A stretch of 34,244 bases of DNA from Muribaculaceae bacterium (GCA_017555085.1 JAFZHD010000008.1:1-34244), one strand, 5' to 3'; positions 1 to 9,831 are shown, numbered from the stretch's first letter. A program made the numbers and translations. The notes: generated by a model from the sequence alone, not told the origin.

Positions 1-3000
1 CCGGTTTCTGTTTCGTTGTAAGCGGTATCAACGCTGATTGTATCGATTTTTTCGATTACTGTATTTACAACATGGAGTTCGGGAGTTGCTTCAAAGAATG
101 CTGTGAGGTCGGCCAATACGCGTTTGCCGGCAGCATCGATTTCCATGATTTGGCGTGATGCAGTGGTTGTCAAAATATTATCATCTACACCAGAACCAAA
201 TCGGTATGCTCCATATGCTGCGGCGGGGATACCCTCATTGCTTTCCCAAACCTTAGTAACTGTCATTTCTGATACGGGAGCAAACTCGGGGAGGCGAGAT
301 TGGGGAACTTCTACAACGAATGCATATTTAGAAGCGGCTTTTGTTACAGCGTTTTCTGTGCGGGGGAGAGCAAAGCCCTTGAAGTGTTCGCCAGAGTTAC
401 CTACGATGTAAAGGTTACCTGCGAGGTCCCATGCAAAGTCATAAACGTTTGTACCGATACCGTGAGTTACAACAGTTTCTTCTTGGAGTGCGGGAGCACC
501 TGTTTCGTCAAAGAATACGTTGAAGATGGTGAATTGAGTCTTAGAAGTTGCGATAGCAATCTTAGATTCGTCGGGTGAAAGACGGATACCACCACCACCA
601 CGGGGGAGACCACCTGTACCTTCAAAGAACTTGCGGTTGCCTTCGGCGTCAACATAGATCAAAGAGGGTTGCTCGTTAGTGGGAGTAGCACGGTATTGGC
701 AATACCAGATACCACCACGGCTGTCATACTCAACGTTAGTTACCTGAGGAGCGATAGTGATGTTAGAGAGGCTTTCGATTTGAGTAGGCATGGGGAGAAC
801 TTCGGCAGTACCCAATGCATATTCGCTTGTGCGAGAGCCAGAGCAGTTAGACAAAGCAAATGTTGTTGCGTTACCTGAGTGAGCAAGGAGTTTGAGGTTT
901 TCACCAGCACCCTTAACGTCGAGACCGATGTTAGCAGATGCGAGGAAGCCGTCAGCAGTGTTGTACTCATAAGTAGTAGCGTCAACTGAACCGCCAGCCA
1001 ACAATGAGTAGAACTTGTCGTTTGCTACGAGTTCGCCTTGGTTTTTAGCATAAGCGATGTAGTCGCCGGCTTTACCGCAACGAGTAACGAAGATACGGCC
1101 GTCTTCTGCAACGCGAACGCGAGCCAAGTCAGCACCATAAGAGATGAATGAGTAAGTGAAACCACCCATGAATGCTGCTTTACCAGTTACTTGGTTTTTA
1201 ACAGATGTCATGTCGGGGTTGAAGATGTAGAGACCAGTACCACCATTGCTTGCGGGGAAATAAGTAGTGTTTGTAGTTGACATACCTTCTGTAACATAGA
1301 TTGAACCGAAGTAGTCACTTTCCATGTTGTTGTCAATGTCAACACCGCGGGGGTGATAGTAGCGGAGGTCGTGGAATGATACCATAGTATCTTTAACTTC
1401 GCCTTCAACTTCAACTTCCCAAGTGTGCTCTGTTAAAGGAAGATCTTTTGTGCTGATTTCAGCAGAGTAAGCGCCTTTTTCTTGAGCACCCATGTCTTGT
1501 GTAAGAACGATTTCACCTTCTGCATTCTTGATGTGAACTTTTACATTAGTTGCATCAGCGTTCAAAGAGTAGTTAACAGAGAGTGTACCGTCAGCATATT
1601 CGCTCTTCAAACCATAAGCGAAGGGGTTGGCTTTGCCACCAGCAGCGGGAGTCACAGAAGTTACTGATTCAGTGAATTTGTAGATTTTGCCGTCAACAAG
1701 GAGGTAGAGAACCATGTCGGCACCTACTGTCTTGTCGTCAGCACTGAGAGTCAATTCCAATTCACCGTGAGCCGATGCATAAGTGTAAGCAACGGGTTCG
1801 ATGTCGCTACCTTTGAGGTTAACTTCTTTTGCATTGTTGATACCGTCAGTGATATCGAAGAGTTGGATACCTGCAACTACATTAGAGTCAGCGAGGAGTT
1901 TGGGAGCAACCATGAATGCTTTGCCGGCATAACGGAAGTAGTTAGCACCGTTAACAGCGGGAGCAACCAAAGAGTCGTTGCGGACGATAGTAGCGGGGTT
2001 TTTAGCACCAGTAGTTTCGAAGTAGAATTCCATGGGCGAGATGCGGTCACCATCAATAAACAAGTGTTCTTCACCGAGGGGAGAAACCATCAATTCATAG
2101 TCGTTGCATGATGTGCTCAAATTGTCGCTGTAGAAGTATTTGTTGATAGTTTCGTTGTAGCCCGAAGCCCAAGTGTCCAAGCGTTCGTCGCCGATGTACT
2201 TGTCTTCTGAAATCAACAAGCCTTCCATGCGCATTGCGATGTCGGCTGTTTTAGTACCGTGTTGAGAAGTAATGATGAGTTTACCGTTTTGAGTAGTACC
2301 GGTAAATGCCATTGTACGACCGATGATGCCGTAAGTATAGTTTGACGAAGTTTTTGTAGTGAACCACAATTCGCAAGTAGAGGGAAGAGTAGTAGCTTCG
2401 TCCTTAGCCCATTTGTAGATGTTAACTGCACCGCGTTCTTCGCCACGAGTTGATGCAGCAGAGTTGTCGTAGTGGCAACCAGACATACCGCAAGCAACAA
2501 GGTAGTGGTCGGCTGTAAGAGCGATATCAGAGATTTTGAGCTTGCCGTTAGCACCCATTTTTACAGTGTCGGTGTCAAGTTCAAATACTGATGAAGTCTT
2601 GATGTCGGCGAGGTAGATGTAGGGCTCATTTGCAGAGTCAAGAGCGAGCACATAAACGCGACCGTCGCGAACGAGTTGACGACGAACTGTTTTACCTTCC
2701 AATTTAGCAGCCAAAAGGTTGCTTGCAGTAGCCTTAACATTGTAAGAGGGGAAGATAGTGTAACCAGCCTTACCTGCTGTTGAGTCGGGGTAGTTTACAT
2801 AGTTGATTGTGGGAGGAACATAGTCCTTGTTTTCGATGAATACAGTGGGATAAGCAACTTTAGCCGCTTTAACATCGATAGCCACGATTTCGGGAGTCTT
2901 GCTCAAAGGTTTGGTGAAAGTGGGAGCAAGGTAGTCGGGGTGAGATGTTTTAACTGTATATTTGCCGGGAGCAAGGTTGCGGAATACGAAAGCACCGTTG

Positions 3001-3992
3001 TAGTTAACGTCGGTAGTGTATTCGTCGATAGAGTCACCTGCTTCGTTGTAAAGCACAACTTTTACACCGTTCAAGGGTTTGTAAACGTCATAAGTGCTTG
3101 CGTTGGGAGTGTAAAGAGAGTGAGTGAACTTAGTGTGGTTGTCGCGAACAACACCATAGATGTCACCAACATTTTCTTTTGTGATGCCATAGTAGTCGGC
3201 AACGCCACGAGCATAGTCGATACCTTCCAAACGGTCAACATCGAAGTTCATACCACGGTGACGAGAGGGTTGGTAAGTGTGGAAGTAACCTTCAACCAAG
3301 TAACCGGGAACAGAGTGGTTCATTACACCAAGGTTTTGTTGGCCGATTTTACCTTTACCGGCAGCGAGGTCAGCAGCAGTCATGGTGTAATCATAGTGTG
3401 TCCACATTGTGTGACGGTCGAGGATGCGGTGGTTCCAACCACAAAGACTCATTTCTTTTGATGTGGCGATTTTGTCGCTTGTTGCCGATGCATAACCGTC
3501 CATTGCAAAGTACAAGTAGTTGGTAGTGTTACCTTCTGATGCTGCATTTGAGTGGATAGAAATGAACATGTCGATGTTGTTAGCGTCAACTTCGGCAGCG
3601 ATTTCAGTCAAATTGCGGTTGAATTGGTTTTTGTTGTCAGTAGCGTCATTAGCAACACCAGTACAAGGCCAAGGGCCACACTTAACGTGTGACATCACGA
3701 TGTTTTGTGTCAAGTCAAGACCGTTAGTGGTGTTTTTGAAACCGTAATCTTTGAGACGATAGAACAAAGCGAGTGCTTTTTGGAGGTTTGTGTTTGACTC
3801 AAAGAAGTCGGTAGTGTCGGGATTAGCCGAAACGATGGGGTCGTGGCCGATAGTTGCCATGTGACGGTTGTTGGGACCCCAAGAACCGTGACCGGGGTTG
3901 ATGTAAATGCGAATATCCTCAACATTTACCTGTGCGGCAGCGCTAAGAGCGAAAAGCGCTAATCCGGCAGCGAAAATTTTTCTGAGTTTCAT
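1..3992 (-). CDS. Secreted N-acetylmuramoyl-L-alanine amidase-like multidomain protein, C-terminus cut by the window edge
   Basis: The frame stays open for about 1330 codons from ATG 3992 to the left edge, so the C-terminus is missing. A signal peptide (MKLRKIF...SAAAQ, residues 1-21) leads into an Amidase_3-type fold: INPGHGS with His35, a helix with Glu65 (FFESNTNLQKAL), DMFISIHSNA with His147, and PGYLVEGYF with Glu234. These match the zinc ligands and catalytic Glu of cell-wall amidases. Residues about 270-360 look like a carboxypeptidase-regulatory beta-sandwich (LNGVKVVLYN...APGKYTV). The remaining ~950 residues are beta-rich, propeller-like repeats. By family it would cleave the MurNAc-L-Ala bond of peptidoglycan; the beta-rich part may bind glycans or anchor it (inference). 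It lies 11 bases downstream of the PD40 gene and is probably co-transcribed. Typical amidases have 200-450 residues, so the extension is unusual. Confidence 0.8.
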   Translation of the reverse strand, partial: MKLRKIFAAGLALFALSAAAQVNVEDIRIYINPGHGSWGPNNRHMATIGHDPIVSANPDTTDFFESNTNLQKALALFYRLKDYGFKNTTNGLDLTQNIVMSHVKCGPWPCTGVANDATDNKNQFNRNLTEIAAEVDANNIDMFISIHSNAASEGNTTNYLYFAMDGYASATSDKIATSKEMSLCGWNHRILDRHTMWTHYDYTMTAADLAAGKGKIGQQNLGVMNHSVPGYLVEGYFHTYQPSRHRGMNFDVDRLEGIDYARGVADYYGITKENVGDIYGVVRDNHTKFTHSLYTPNASTYDVYKPLNGVKVVLYNEAGDSIDEYTTDVNYNGAFVFRNLAPGKYTVKTSHPDYLAPTFTKPLSKTPEIVAIDVKAAKVAYPTVFIENKDYVPPTINYVNYPDSTAGKAGYTIFPSYNVKATASNLLAAKLEGKTVRRQLVRDGRVYVLALDSANEPYIYLADIKTSSVFELDTDTVKMGANGKLKISDIALTADHYLVACGMSGCHYDNSAASTRGEERGAVNIYKWAKDEATTLPSTCELWFTTKTSSNYTYGIIGRTMAFTGTTQNGKLIITSQHGTKTADIAMRMEGLLISEDKYIGDERLDTWASGYNETINKYFYSDNLSTSCNDYELMVSPLGEEHLFIDGDRISPMEFYFETTGAKNPATIVRNDSLVAPAVNGANYFRYAGKAFMVAPKLLADSNVVAGIQLFDITDGINNAKEVNLKGSDIEPVAYTYASAHGELELTLSADDKTVGADMVLYLLVDGKIYKFTESVTSVTPAAGGKANPFAYGLKSEYADGTLSVNYSLNADATNVKVHIKNAEGEIVLTQDMGAQEKGAYSAEISTKDLPLTEHTWEVEVEGEVKDTMVSFHDLRYYHPRGVDIDNNMESDYFGSIYVTEGMSTTNTTYFPASNGGTGLYIFNPDMTSVKNQVTGKAAFMGGFTYSFISYGADLARVRVAEDGRIFVTRCGKAGDYIAYAKNQGELVANDKFYSLLAGGSVDATTYEYNTADGFLASANIGLDVKGAGENLKLLAHSGNATTFALSNCSGSRTSEYALGTAEVLPMPTQIESLSNITIAPQVTNVEYDSRGGIWYCQYRATPTNEQPSLIYVDAEGNRKFFEGTGGLPRGGGGIRLSPDESKIAIATSKTQFTIFNVFFDETGAPALQEETVVTHGIGTNVYDFAWDLAGNLYIVGNSGEHFKGFALPRTENAVTKAASKYAFVVEVPQSRLPEFAPVSEMTVTKVWESNEGIPAAAYGAYRFGSGVDDNILTTTASRQIMEIDAAGKRVLADLTAFFEATPELHVVNTVIEKIDTISVDTAYNETET

Positions 3993-4003
3993 AACGCTAT
4001 TTC

Positions 4004-4897
4004 TTATTTGATGTTGATAATGTAAAGTTCACCTGCGGGAGTTGTAAACGCGATTTTGGCGCCGTCAGTAGTTACTGAGGGATACATTGCCATAGAAGCG
4101 TCGTCGGTGAGCATTTGTGAGAATGCACCGTTGGCTTGAATAGCAACGATTTTAGAAGCGTAAACATATTCGCCGTTGTCTTGGTCGTTCATACCCACAA
4201 CAGTGTTGTTGTCATACCAGCGGGGAGCACGAATGCCGCCGAGGAATACGGGGTTAGAACCGTCGATGTTGCACACATAAGCACCTTTGCGACCGAGGTA
4301 GTAAACCACGCGAGTGCCGTCGGGTGAAACAGAGGGCCACAAGTAACTTTGGCTTTCAGTGCCTTGGGGAGCAACAACTTTTGATTCGCCGTTAACAGTG
4401 ATAACCATGCGGCCATGGTCGATTGATGCCACGGGAGCAACAGTTTTGTTTGCACCAAAAGTTTTGGTTGTGAGTTGGCCTTTGTTCATGGCCATAACAG
4501 TTTCGCCTTCAACTGCAAAACCTTGGAGGTCGCGAGTGAAGGGAACAACAGTTGACTCGATACCGGCAACATTAACTGCTTTGAGGGCAGTTTGGCGGAG
4601 TTTGTTAACTGTTTTTGAGTCACGGAAAATAACTGTTCCGTTGTCAGCGATTTTCAGGTCAAACATGTTACCTGTGTTGCTAACAGTGTTGATAGCTGAT
4701 GTTGCGAGGTCGAGTTTTTGAAGACCTTCTTTCCCTGCTTGAGAGAACACAACAAAAGTACCATCGGGGCTAATAGTTGCTTGTGATGCAGCAACGCCTT
4801 CGGGAAGTGCCACTTTCTCGATAGAAGCGACATTCAATTGAGCGTAGCCAAAAAGGCTTGCACCCAACAACATAGCAGAAAGAATAACTTTTTTCAT
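4004..4897 (-). CDS. Secreted PD40/TolB-like beta-propeller protein
   Basis: 297 residues with a signal peptide (MKKVILSAMLLGASLFGYAQ, cleavage after about residue 20). The mature part carries PD40/WD40-like propeller repeats with the blade motif SPDG: ATISPDGTFVVFSQ near residue 41 and WPSVSPDGTRVVYYLG near residue 189, plus a weaker YPSVTTDGAKIAFTTPAG near the end. No enzyme motif is visible, so a binding or scaffold role is inferred. It is the first gene of a pair: its stop lies 11 bases before the start of the giant amidase-like gene, which suggests joint production of two exported proteins. A TACCTTTG -7 box lies 69 bases upstream. The gene starting at 34114 may encode a similar protein. 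Confidence 0.8.
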   Translation of the reverse strand: MKKVILSAMLLGASLFGYAQLNVASIEKVALPEGVAASQATISPDGTFVVFSQAGKEGLQKLDLATSAINTVSNTGNMFDLKIADNGTVIFRDSKTVNKLRQTALKAVNVAGIESTVVPFTRDLQGFAVEGETVMAMNKGQLTTKTFGANKTVAPVASIDHGRMVITVNGESKVVAPQGTESQSYLWPSVSPDGTRVVYYLGRKGAYVCNIDGSNPVFLGGIRAPRWYDNNTVVGMNDQDNGEYVYASKIVAIQANGAFSQMLTDDASMAMYPSVTTDGAKIAFTTPAGELYIINIK

Positions 4898-4965
4898 GTT
4901 AGTTGTTTTTGGTTAATAATTGGGTTATTTTGAAATTTGTAAATTCGCAGTTATCCAAAATTAAG

Positions 4966-4973
4966 CAAAGGTA
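4966..4973 (-). promoter_or_regulatory. Bacteroidetes -7 box (TACCTTTG) for the PD40/amidase pair
   Basis: On the minus strand this reads TACCTTTG, an exact match to the Bacteroidetes TAnnTTTG element, 69 bases upstream of the PD40 start codon. I do not see a good TTTG -33 box at 19-21 bp. Confidence 0.55.
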
Positions 4974-5055
4974 GTCAAATTTTTTGAAAAATAGCCCTTG
5001 TAGTAAGGGTAAAACATATGTTTTTGACTGATTTTTTGTGGTGTGGGCAGAACAG

Positions 5056-5097
5056 AAAAAGCCCCCTTTGCCGCCATATCGGGGCAGAGAGGGCTTT
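5056..5097 (-). terminator. Rho-independent terminator of the AlbA_2/S24 operon
   Basis: AAAGCCC (5058-5064) pairs with GGGCTTT (5091-5097), with further partial pairing inside (TGCC with GGCA). On the minus strand the hairpin is followed by CTTTTTC. It lies 22 bases past the stop of the S24 repressor gene. Confidence 0.75.
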
Positions 5098-5118
5098 GTG
5101 GGTGGTGTGCCGACTGTG

Positions 5119-5814
5119 TCAGCAGCGGATATCGTAGTTGAGAATGGACTCAACGAGATATAGGCCTATAATGTCTTTGCGGCTTACTTCCATGTCATCA
5201 TAATCGGAGTTGGCGCTGTGAAGAATCACCTTGTCGTTATCGCTGTGGCGGCGCAGGTATTTAACCATGCGGTAGTCTTCCATAACAATGACATAAATCT
5301 GTCCCCAGAAAATGTTGCGGCGGTCGGTGATGGGTCTGATGCCTATGAGTCCGCCGTTTTTGACAACAGGCTCCATGCTGTCGCCCGACACTCTTACATA
5401 GCAACCGTTGGGATTGAGTTGGGGCAGGTCGATGACGCCGATGATGCGGTCTTGGGTGAACATTCGGCTTAATTCAGTGCAGCCGGCAGTCACATCAATG
5501 TCATAGACTGGTGCTCCTTGTCGTTGGGGTGCCAAAATTTTGACGGGAGTGTCAGCGACTATTTCGGTGGCATGCGGCTCTTTGGCAAACGGCACATCGG
5601 TGCCGTCGCGCAGCCATTGCTTTGATACCCCGAAGTCAACAACAATGCGGTTGATGAGCGCTTCGCTCACTGTGAGTCGTCCCGATAAGTGCTTTGACAA
5701 GTTTGACGGGTCAATGCCTATGCGACGGGCAAACTCGGCTTGCGACAATCGCGAGTGGCCGATGAGATAGCGAATGCGGTCGACTATCGCTTTGTTCTGC
5801 TCTTTGCTGTCCAT
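5119..5814 (-). CDS. LexA/CI-like XRE-family repressor with S24 autocleavage domain
   Basis: 231 residues. Residues 9-70 form an XRE/cro-type helix-turn-helix (LSQAEFARRIGIDPSNLSKH). Residues 100-225 form an S24 (LexA-type) peptidase domain with Ser146 in RVSGDSMEP and Lys185 in YRMVKYLRR. A candidate scissile Ala110-Gly111 (DVTAGC) lies 35 residues before Ser146, and Ser146 is 39 residues before Lys185. This is close to E. coli LexA (Ala84-Gly85, Ser119, Lys156), so RecA-stimulated self-cleavage is plausible. Its ATG is 6 bases after the stop of the 1336-residue AlbA_2 gene, so the two share a transcript. By family it is a damage- or stress-responsive repressor. The inferred target is its own operon, where dyads lie at the promoter (9876-9920). 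It could instead be a general SOS-like regulator. Confidence 0.88.
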   Translation of the reverse strand: MDSKEQNKAIVDRIRYLIGHSRLSQAEFARRIGIDPSNLSKHLSGRLTVSEALINRIVVDFGVSKQWLRDGTDVPFAKEPHATEIVADTPVKILAPQRQGAPVYDIDVTAGCTELSRMFTQDRIIGVIDLPQLNPNGCYVRVSGDSMEPVVKNGGLIGIRPITDRRNIFWGQIYVIVMEDYRMVKYLRRHSDNDKVILHSANSDYDDMEVSRKDIIGLYLVESILNYDIRC

Positions 5815-5820
5815 AGTCGA

Positions 5821-8800
5821 TTATTTTTTGAGTGGTGAGAGCAAATCTTCGATAGCCTGACGGCCTTCTTCATTGCCGGCTTGCTTTTTGAGGGTGTAGC
5901 CGGGTTGACGCCAATGGCATTTTGAGCCTTTCTCAAAGTGTGAGATTTGGCTTGCGGGAACGATGTCGGCGGCTACGATATCGCCAATAACGGTTTCAAA
6001 CAATCGTGAGCCGAATGACTTCATGCTGTCGTTTTCAAATTCCGACAATTTGTTGGCTCGGTAATAGAGGTTGCCGCCATTGTCGCTGACAACCATGAGC
6101 AGATAATCGTCGGCATTGGCCGATGGGCATGCCCACAAGAGTTTTTTCTCATTGTTGTGGGCAAATAGAGTGTCTTGGTCTTTCTCTAAGATTTCGCGCA
6201 TGTTCACTTTCACGACATAGCCGTCTTCATATATGAGGACGAGTTGGCCTGACTCTTCGTCGCTATGAACGGCAAGCGAGAGTCGGCACGATTTGTCATC
6301 GTCCATCCAACGGTCTTCGCTTGTGTGCATATACTTGTCATCTTTCATAAAGTAGATGTAGTTGGTCACATCAAGATAGCCGTCTTCATAATCATGTAGC
6401 ACATTGTTGCGGGTGAGGCTTGTCATCACAACATCATTGTCGGTTTGCGGGAGAGGCATGGGAGAGGGAGTCGCAACGGGTTTGGTGACGGTGGTCGCAG
6501 CGGGCTCAGATGCTGTCGCAGCGGTTGCATCTGACTTTTCTTGGGCGAGGTTACTGTCTTCAACGGCTTTTTGCTCTCGGAGTTGTTGTGCACGGTTTTC
6601 TTTGAAGATTTCGAGATCTTGTCCTTCAAGGTGTCGCACCGATGTGCCTTGGCGGTTAAATACCTTACCGTCAAGTTCGATGATGATGTTGCAAGGCTTG
6701 ACAGTGATGATATATACATCGCGGTCGGTCGATTCGGCGTCACGCTCTACCTTCACATACTGACCGGCAGTTTTGCCCATCATGTTTGCGATAGAGTTGT
6801 AGATGTGGAGCATGTATTTGTCGTGGCTGTTGCGGAAGTTGTCGTGTTTGAGGTCTTCATACAAGCCCGCAGCATAACCGCTGTCGTTGACACCGAGATA
6901 GATTTTGCCGCCGGTAGAGTTGAGGAAACCGCAGATTTCTTTCATGAGTATGAAGGTCTGCTCCTGAATGTTGGCGCGCATGTGGTTGCCGGCAGGATAT
7001 ACGATACTTGTCTTGAACTCGACAGTTTGGCTTTCACTGCCATAGAACTTGGCCGATGTGTCAAATGTGTTGACATTAAACATCTTGCGCATCTTGGTTG
7101 CGATGGCTTCGCGTTGCTCGTCAAGGTCGTTGATTGAGAGCATGTTGTAACTCAATGCCATTTGGGCAAGTTGTCGTTCAAAATCGTTGTGGGCATTATT
7201 GATGTGTTTCCACAAGTAACTTTGCGATTCAGTAGAGCAGTCGCCCACGCATGCAACGATGCGCAGTTTGGCATACAAGCGTTGCAACAAGGGTTGGGTA
7301 TTGTCTTTCTCGATGTGGCTGAACGGTTCGAGGTCTTTGTCCTTGATGGTCTTGGTGTCGGAGTAGGTTTTGAGCAAGTGCAACATCTGCATATGGGTGT
7401 GCAAGTTGTCGGCGAGTTGCTTTTCTTCGAGGGCGAGGGCAAGCAATCGCGCAAATGCAAGGTAGTTGAAAGAGTTTTGATACTCCATTTCGGTCACGGC
7501 AAGACGTCGCAAAAGTTGAATCAACTCAATGATTTGGCCGCTTGAAAGGGCTTCTTGTTCGAGTTGAACATTCTCGTCGTCATCGTCGTCAAGCGAGAGG
7601 TTCCACATGAGGTTTTGGAACGGGGCAGTGTTGGGGAACGGAGTCCAAGCAAATTCGCCAGTGATTTCGCCGTCAATTTTGTCCATTGACTGCACATTTA
7701 CTACCATGACATCAACAAAGTCGCCAACTTTGAGGTCGGGATAGTCGGCGCCGTTTTCAATCCAAAGCGAGTAGCCGTCTTCGCTGATGGCGCTCCATTG
7801 GCGGTTGCTTTGGTCGGTGATGACACATGTTGAAGTGTCACCGCAATTAACGCCGTCCTTGATGCTGTTGTTGACCACATCGTTCATGGTAAACGAGAGT
7901 TCATCGTCGAGGTTGCGTCCAAGCACCTTTGCATCAAAAGTGAGGAGTCGGCCGTCTTCGTGACGGAAGTCGTTGATATCGGGAGTTACATTGTATTTCA
8001 CAACATCTTTGATGTTCATCCAGCCTTCTCCGTGATAATAGGGGTCAGAGTCGGCAATGACACAGTGTAAGCGAATTTTTTCGTCGGTGATTTCGACATC
8101 GTCAATTTGAATGCGCACATGGTCGCCTGTTTCGGGGATGGTTTTGACAACCTCTTTTGTCTTTTTCGCTTCGGCAAAAAGGCTACGTTCGATATCGGTC
8201 CACATCACGCTTAAAGCCTCGATGTTTTTCAGTTTGCCCGCTTTGGGTGTGTTGACGCCGTTTGGGAGCATCACTTTCAAATTGGGCCAGCCAAAGAAAC
8301 CGTTGGGAATGACTTGGATTGTTGCCGATTTTTCGGGCAAAGCGCTTAGTTTTACGCCTTCGTCCGAGATTGACACCTTGCAACGGTTGCCCACAAAAGT
8401 TTTGATGACATTTGTGTCGATGTCAAAACCTTCGATAGAGTCGGCGGCTTTGGTCTTGATGAGGATTTCTTGTTGAGTGTCAAGCCAATTATATTCAACG
8501 GGGAATGTTTCGCTTGTTGTGATGCTGTACAATGCTTTGTGGCACAGGTTTTTGCGGCCTGCGCTGTCGGTGAGCGACAAATAGCGGTAGAGCATTGAGC
8601 GGTTGCGGTTGATGTCGATGCCGTCTTTGTCGTTGGCAATGAGTATCTGAATGGCGATTGCTTTCACCATTTGACTCCAAATTTGTGTATCCTCGGGACT
8701 CTCGATTGATTGCATTTCATCAAGACGGTGGCGAGTGGTGGTAATGAACATTTCAAGTTGCTCGACAAACGCGCTGCGGAAAGGCTCGTTGCGCCAGTTA

Positions 8801-9831
8801 GCGATGTCCCATTCGCGCAAAGCGTTGAAGATTTTACCCATGTATTGTGTGACAAGTTTGGGCTCGGTCTTGAAAAGCGTCATCATGATGCGGAACTGCT
8901 TGTTGGGGTGGTAGAGGTAACCCGAATGCTGCAAGTTTGAAAGCATGGCGCTGAGGAATTGTTCTTGGCGGCCTTTTTTGATGATTTCGATTGCTTGCAA
9001 GTAGTGTTTGATGTCTTGAACGATGTCAGACAAGAACTTTTGTCGCATAGGGCGTTCTTCGGCTCCAAACTGTTTCAAGTAGTCAGACCCTTCAAGTATG
9101 TAGAGCGCGGCCCCCTTGGCCAATTCGAGGCAAGGAATGAGGTGCTCGTTGTAATCGTCGGTTTCGCACAAGAATGTTGTGAATTTTTCGTTGAGAATGC
9201 GCAAAGTCGTAAATATCCATTCGGGGCTTTGGTTTTCGTGCTCATGTGCTGCTTGTGCCAACAACGAGTTGGTCTTGAACTGCTCGATGGCCCATTCATT
9301 GTTTTGGCGTGACAGGTGATCGACATGGTTTATGAGTGTCTCAATGCTAATAAATCGAGGCAAGAAATTCATTCTTGACTTTTGTGATGTTAGTTTGAGA
9401 CGTACCAATACCTCGTTGATGCCTAAAACTTTGCATTTAATAGACTGTCCGACAAACAGCCTGTTCTTGTCATATAGCCTGAAATATAATCCACGGTCAT
9501 CTTCGACAGTATAAAATCCGCCGTTTACGGTCTGGTCGTCTTTGACCTTAAACGTGTATTCAACCCCTTTCTGATAAAAGCGGGCGATGATGGGTGACAG
9601 ATCTTGACCGATGACAGGAATACCGTTTTTGATTTCCTTGACAATACAGTCCAAGTTCTCGGGATCTTCTTGCTCCTTGCGTTGAAATTTAAGTTTCGGG
9701 ATTTTGAAGTCGTGACGGTTGTCCTCGTCGTCAAAAGCGTAAACTACGTAGCAATCTTTGTTGCTTTTTGATTGATCAACTGGCAAATTATATTTGCCTT
9801 TCATTTCCATGTCTGAAATTTTCATTTTCAT
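5821..9831 (-). CDS. Giant protein with OB-like folds and an AlbA_2 (Schlafen-type) domain
   Basis: 1336 residues with no signal peptide, so cytoplasmic. Residues about 75-150 look like an S1/OB fold (RLFVGQSIKCKVLGINEVLV); two further OB-like stretches lie near 560-600 and 660-710 (LKVGDFVDVMVVNV). An acidic patch (SLDDDDDEN) sits near 747. Residues about 928-1075 carry an AlbA_2/Schlafen-type domain: SQTVEFKTS with Glu938 and Lys940, GFLNSTGGKIYLGVND near 970, and KVFNRQGTSVRHLEG. A Thr/Pro/Ala-rich linker (about 1095-1135) leads to a beta-rich C-terminal domain with faint GyrA-CTD flavour. AlbA_2 domains occur in nucleic-acid-related regulators and in Schlafen RNases. I do not recognise the rest. 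It is the first gene of an operon with the downstream S24 repressor. A defence or stress role is inference only. Confidence 0.85.
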   Translation of the reverse strand: MKMKISDMEMKGKYNLPVDQSKSNKDCYVVYAFDDEDNRHDFKIPKLKFQRKEQEDPENLDCIVKEIKNGIPVIGQDLSPIIARFYQKGVEYTFKVKDDQTVNGGFYTVEDDRGLYFRLYDKNRLFVGQSIKCKVLGINEVLVRLKLTSQKSRMNFLPRFISIETLINHVDHLSRQNNEWAIEQFKTNSLLAQAAHEHENQSPEWIFTTLRILNEKFTTFLCETDDYNEHLIPCLELAKGAALYILEGSDYLKQFGAEERPMRQKFLSDIVQDIKHYLQAIEIIKKGRQEQFLSAMLSNLQHSGYLYHPNKQFRIMMTLFKTEPKLVTQYMGKIFNALREWDIANWRNEPFRSAFVEQLEMFITTTRHRLDEMQSIESPEDTQIWSQMVKAIAIQILIANDKDGIDINRNRSMLYRYLSLTDSAGRKNLCHKALYSITTSETFPVEYNWLDTQQEILIKTKAADSIEGFDIDTNVIKTFVGNRCKVSISDEGVKLSALPEKSATIQVIPNGFFGWPNLKVMLPNGVNTPKAGKLKNIEALSVMWTDIERSLFAEAKKTKEVVKTIPETGDHVRIQIDDVEITDEKIRLHCVIADSDPYYHGEGWMNIKDVVKYNVTPDINDFRHEDGRLLTFDAKVLGRNLDDELSFTMNDVVNNSIKDGVNCGDTSTCVITDQSNRQWSAISEDGYSLWIENGADYPDLKVGDFVDVMVVNVQSMDKIDGEITGEFAWTPFPNTAPFQNLMWNLSLDDDDDENVQLEQEALSSGQIIELIQLLRRLAVTEMEYQNSFNYLAFARLLALALEEKQLADNLHTHMQMLHLLKTYSDTKTIKDKDLEPFSHIEKDNTQPLLQRLYAKLRIVACVGDCSTESQSYLWKHINNAHNDFERQLAQMALSYNMLSINDLDEQREAIATKMRKMFNVNTFDTSAKFYGSESQTVEFKTSIVYPAGNHMRANIQEQTFILMKEICGFLNSTGGKIYLGVNDSGYAAGLYEDLKHDNFRNSHDKYMLHIYNSIANMMGKTAGQYVKVERDAESTDRDVYIITVKPCNIIIELDGKVFNRQGTSVRHLEGQDLEIFKENRAQQLREQKAVEDSNLAQEKSDATAATASEPAATTVTKPVATPSPMPLPQTDNDVVMTSLTRNNVLHDYEDGYLDVTNYIYFMKDDKYMHTSEDRWMDDDKSCRLSLAVHSDEESGQLVLIYEDGYVVKVNMREILEKDQDTLFAHNNEKKLLWACPSANADDYLLMVVSDNGGNLYYRANKLSEFENDSMKSFGSRLFETVIGDIVAADIVPASQISHFEKGSKCHWRQPGYTLKKQAGNEEGRQAIEDLLSPLKK

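Noticed and set aside
2940..3461. 173-residue plus-strand open frame over the amidase gene
   Set aside because: The opposite strand carries the intact amidase and regulatory-domain sequence.
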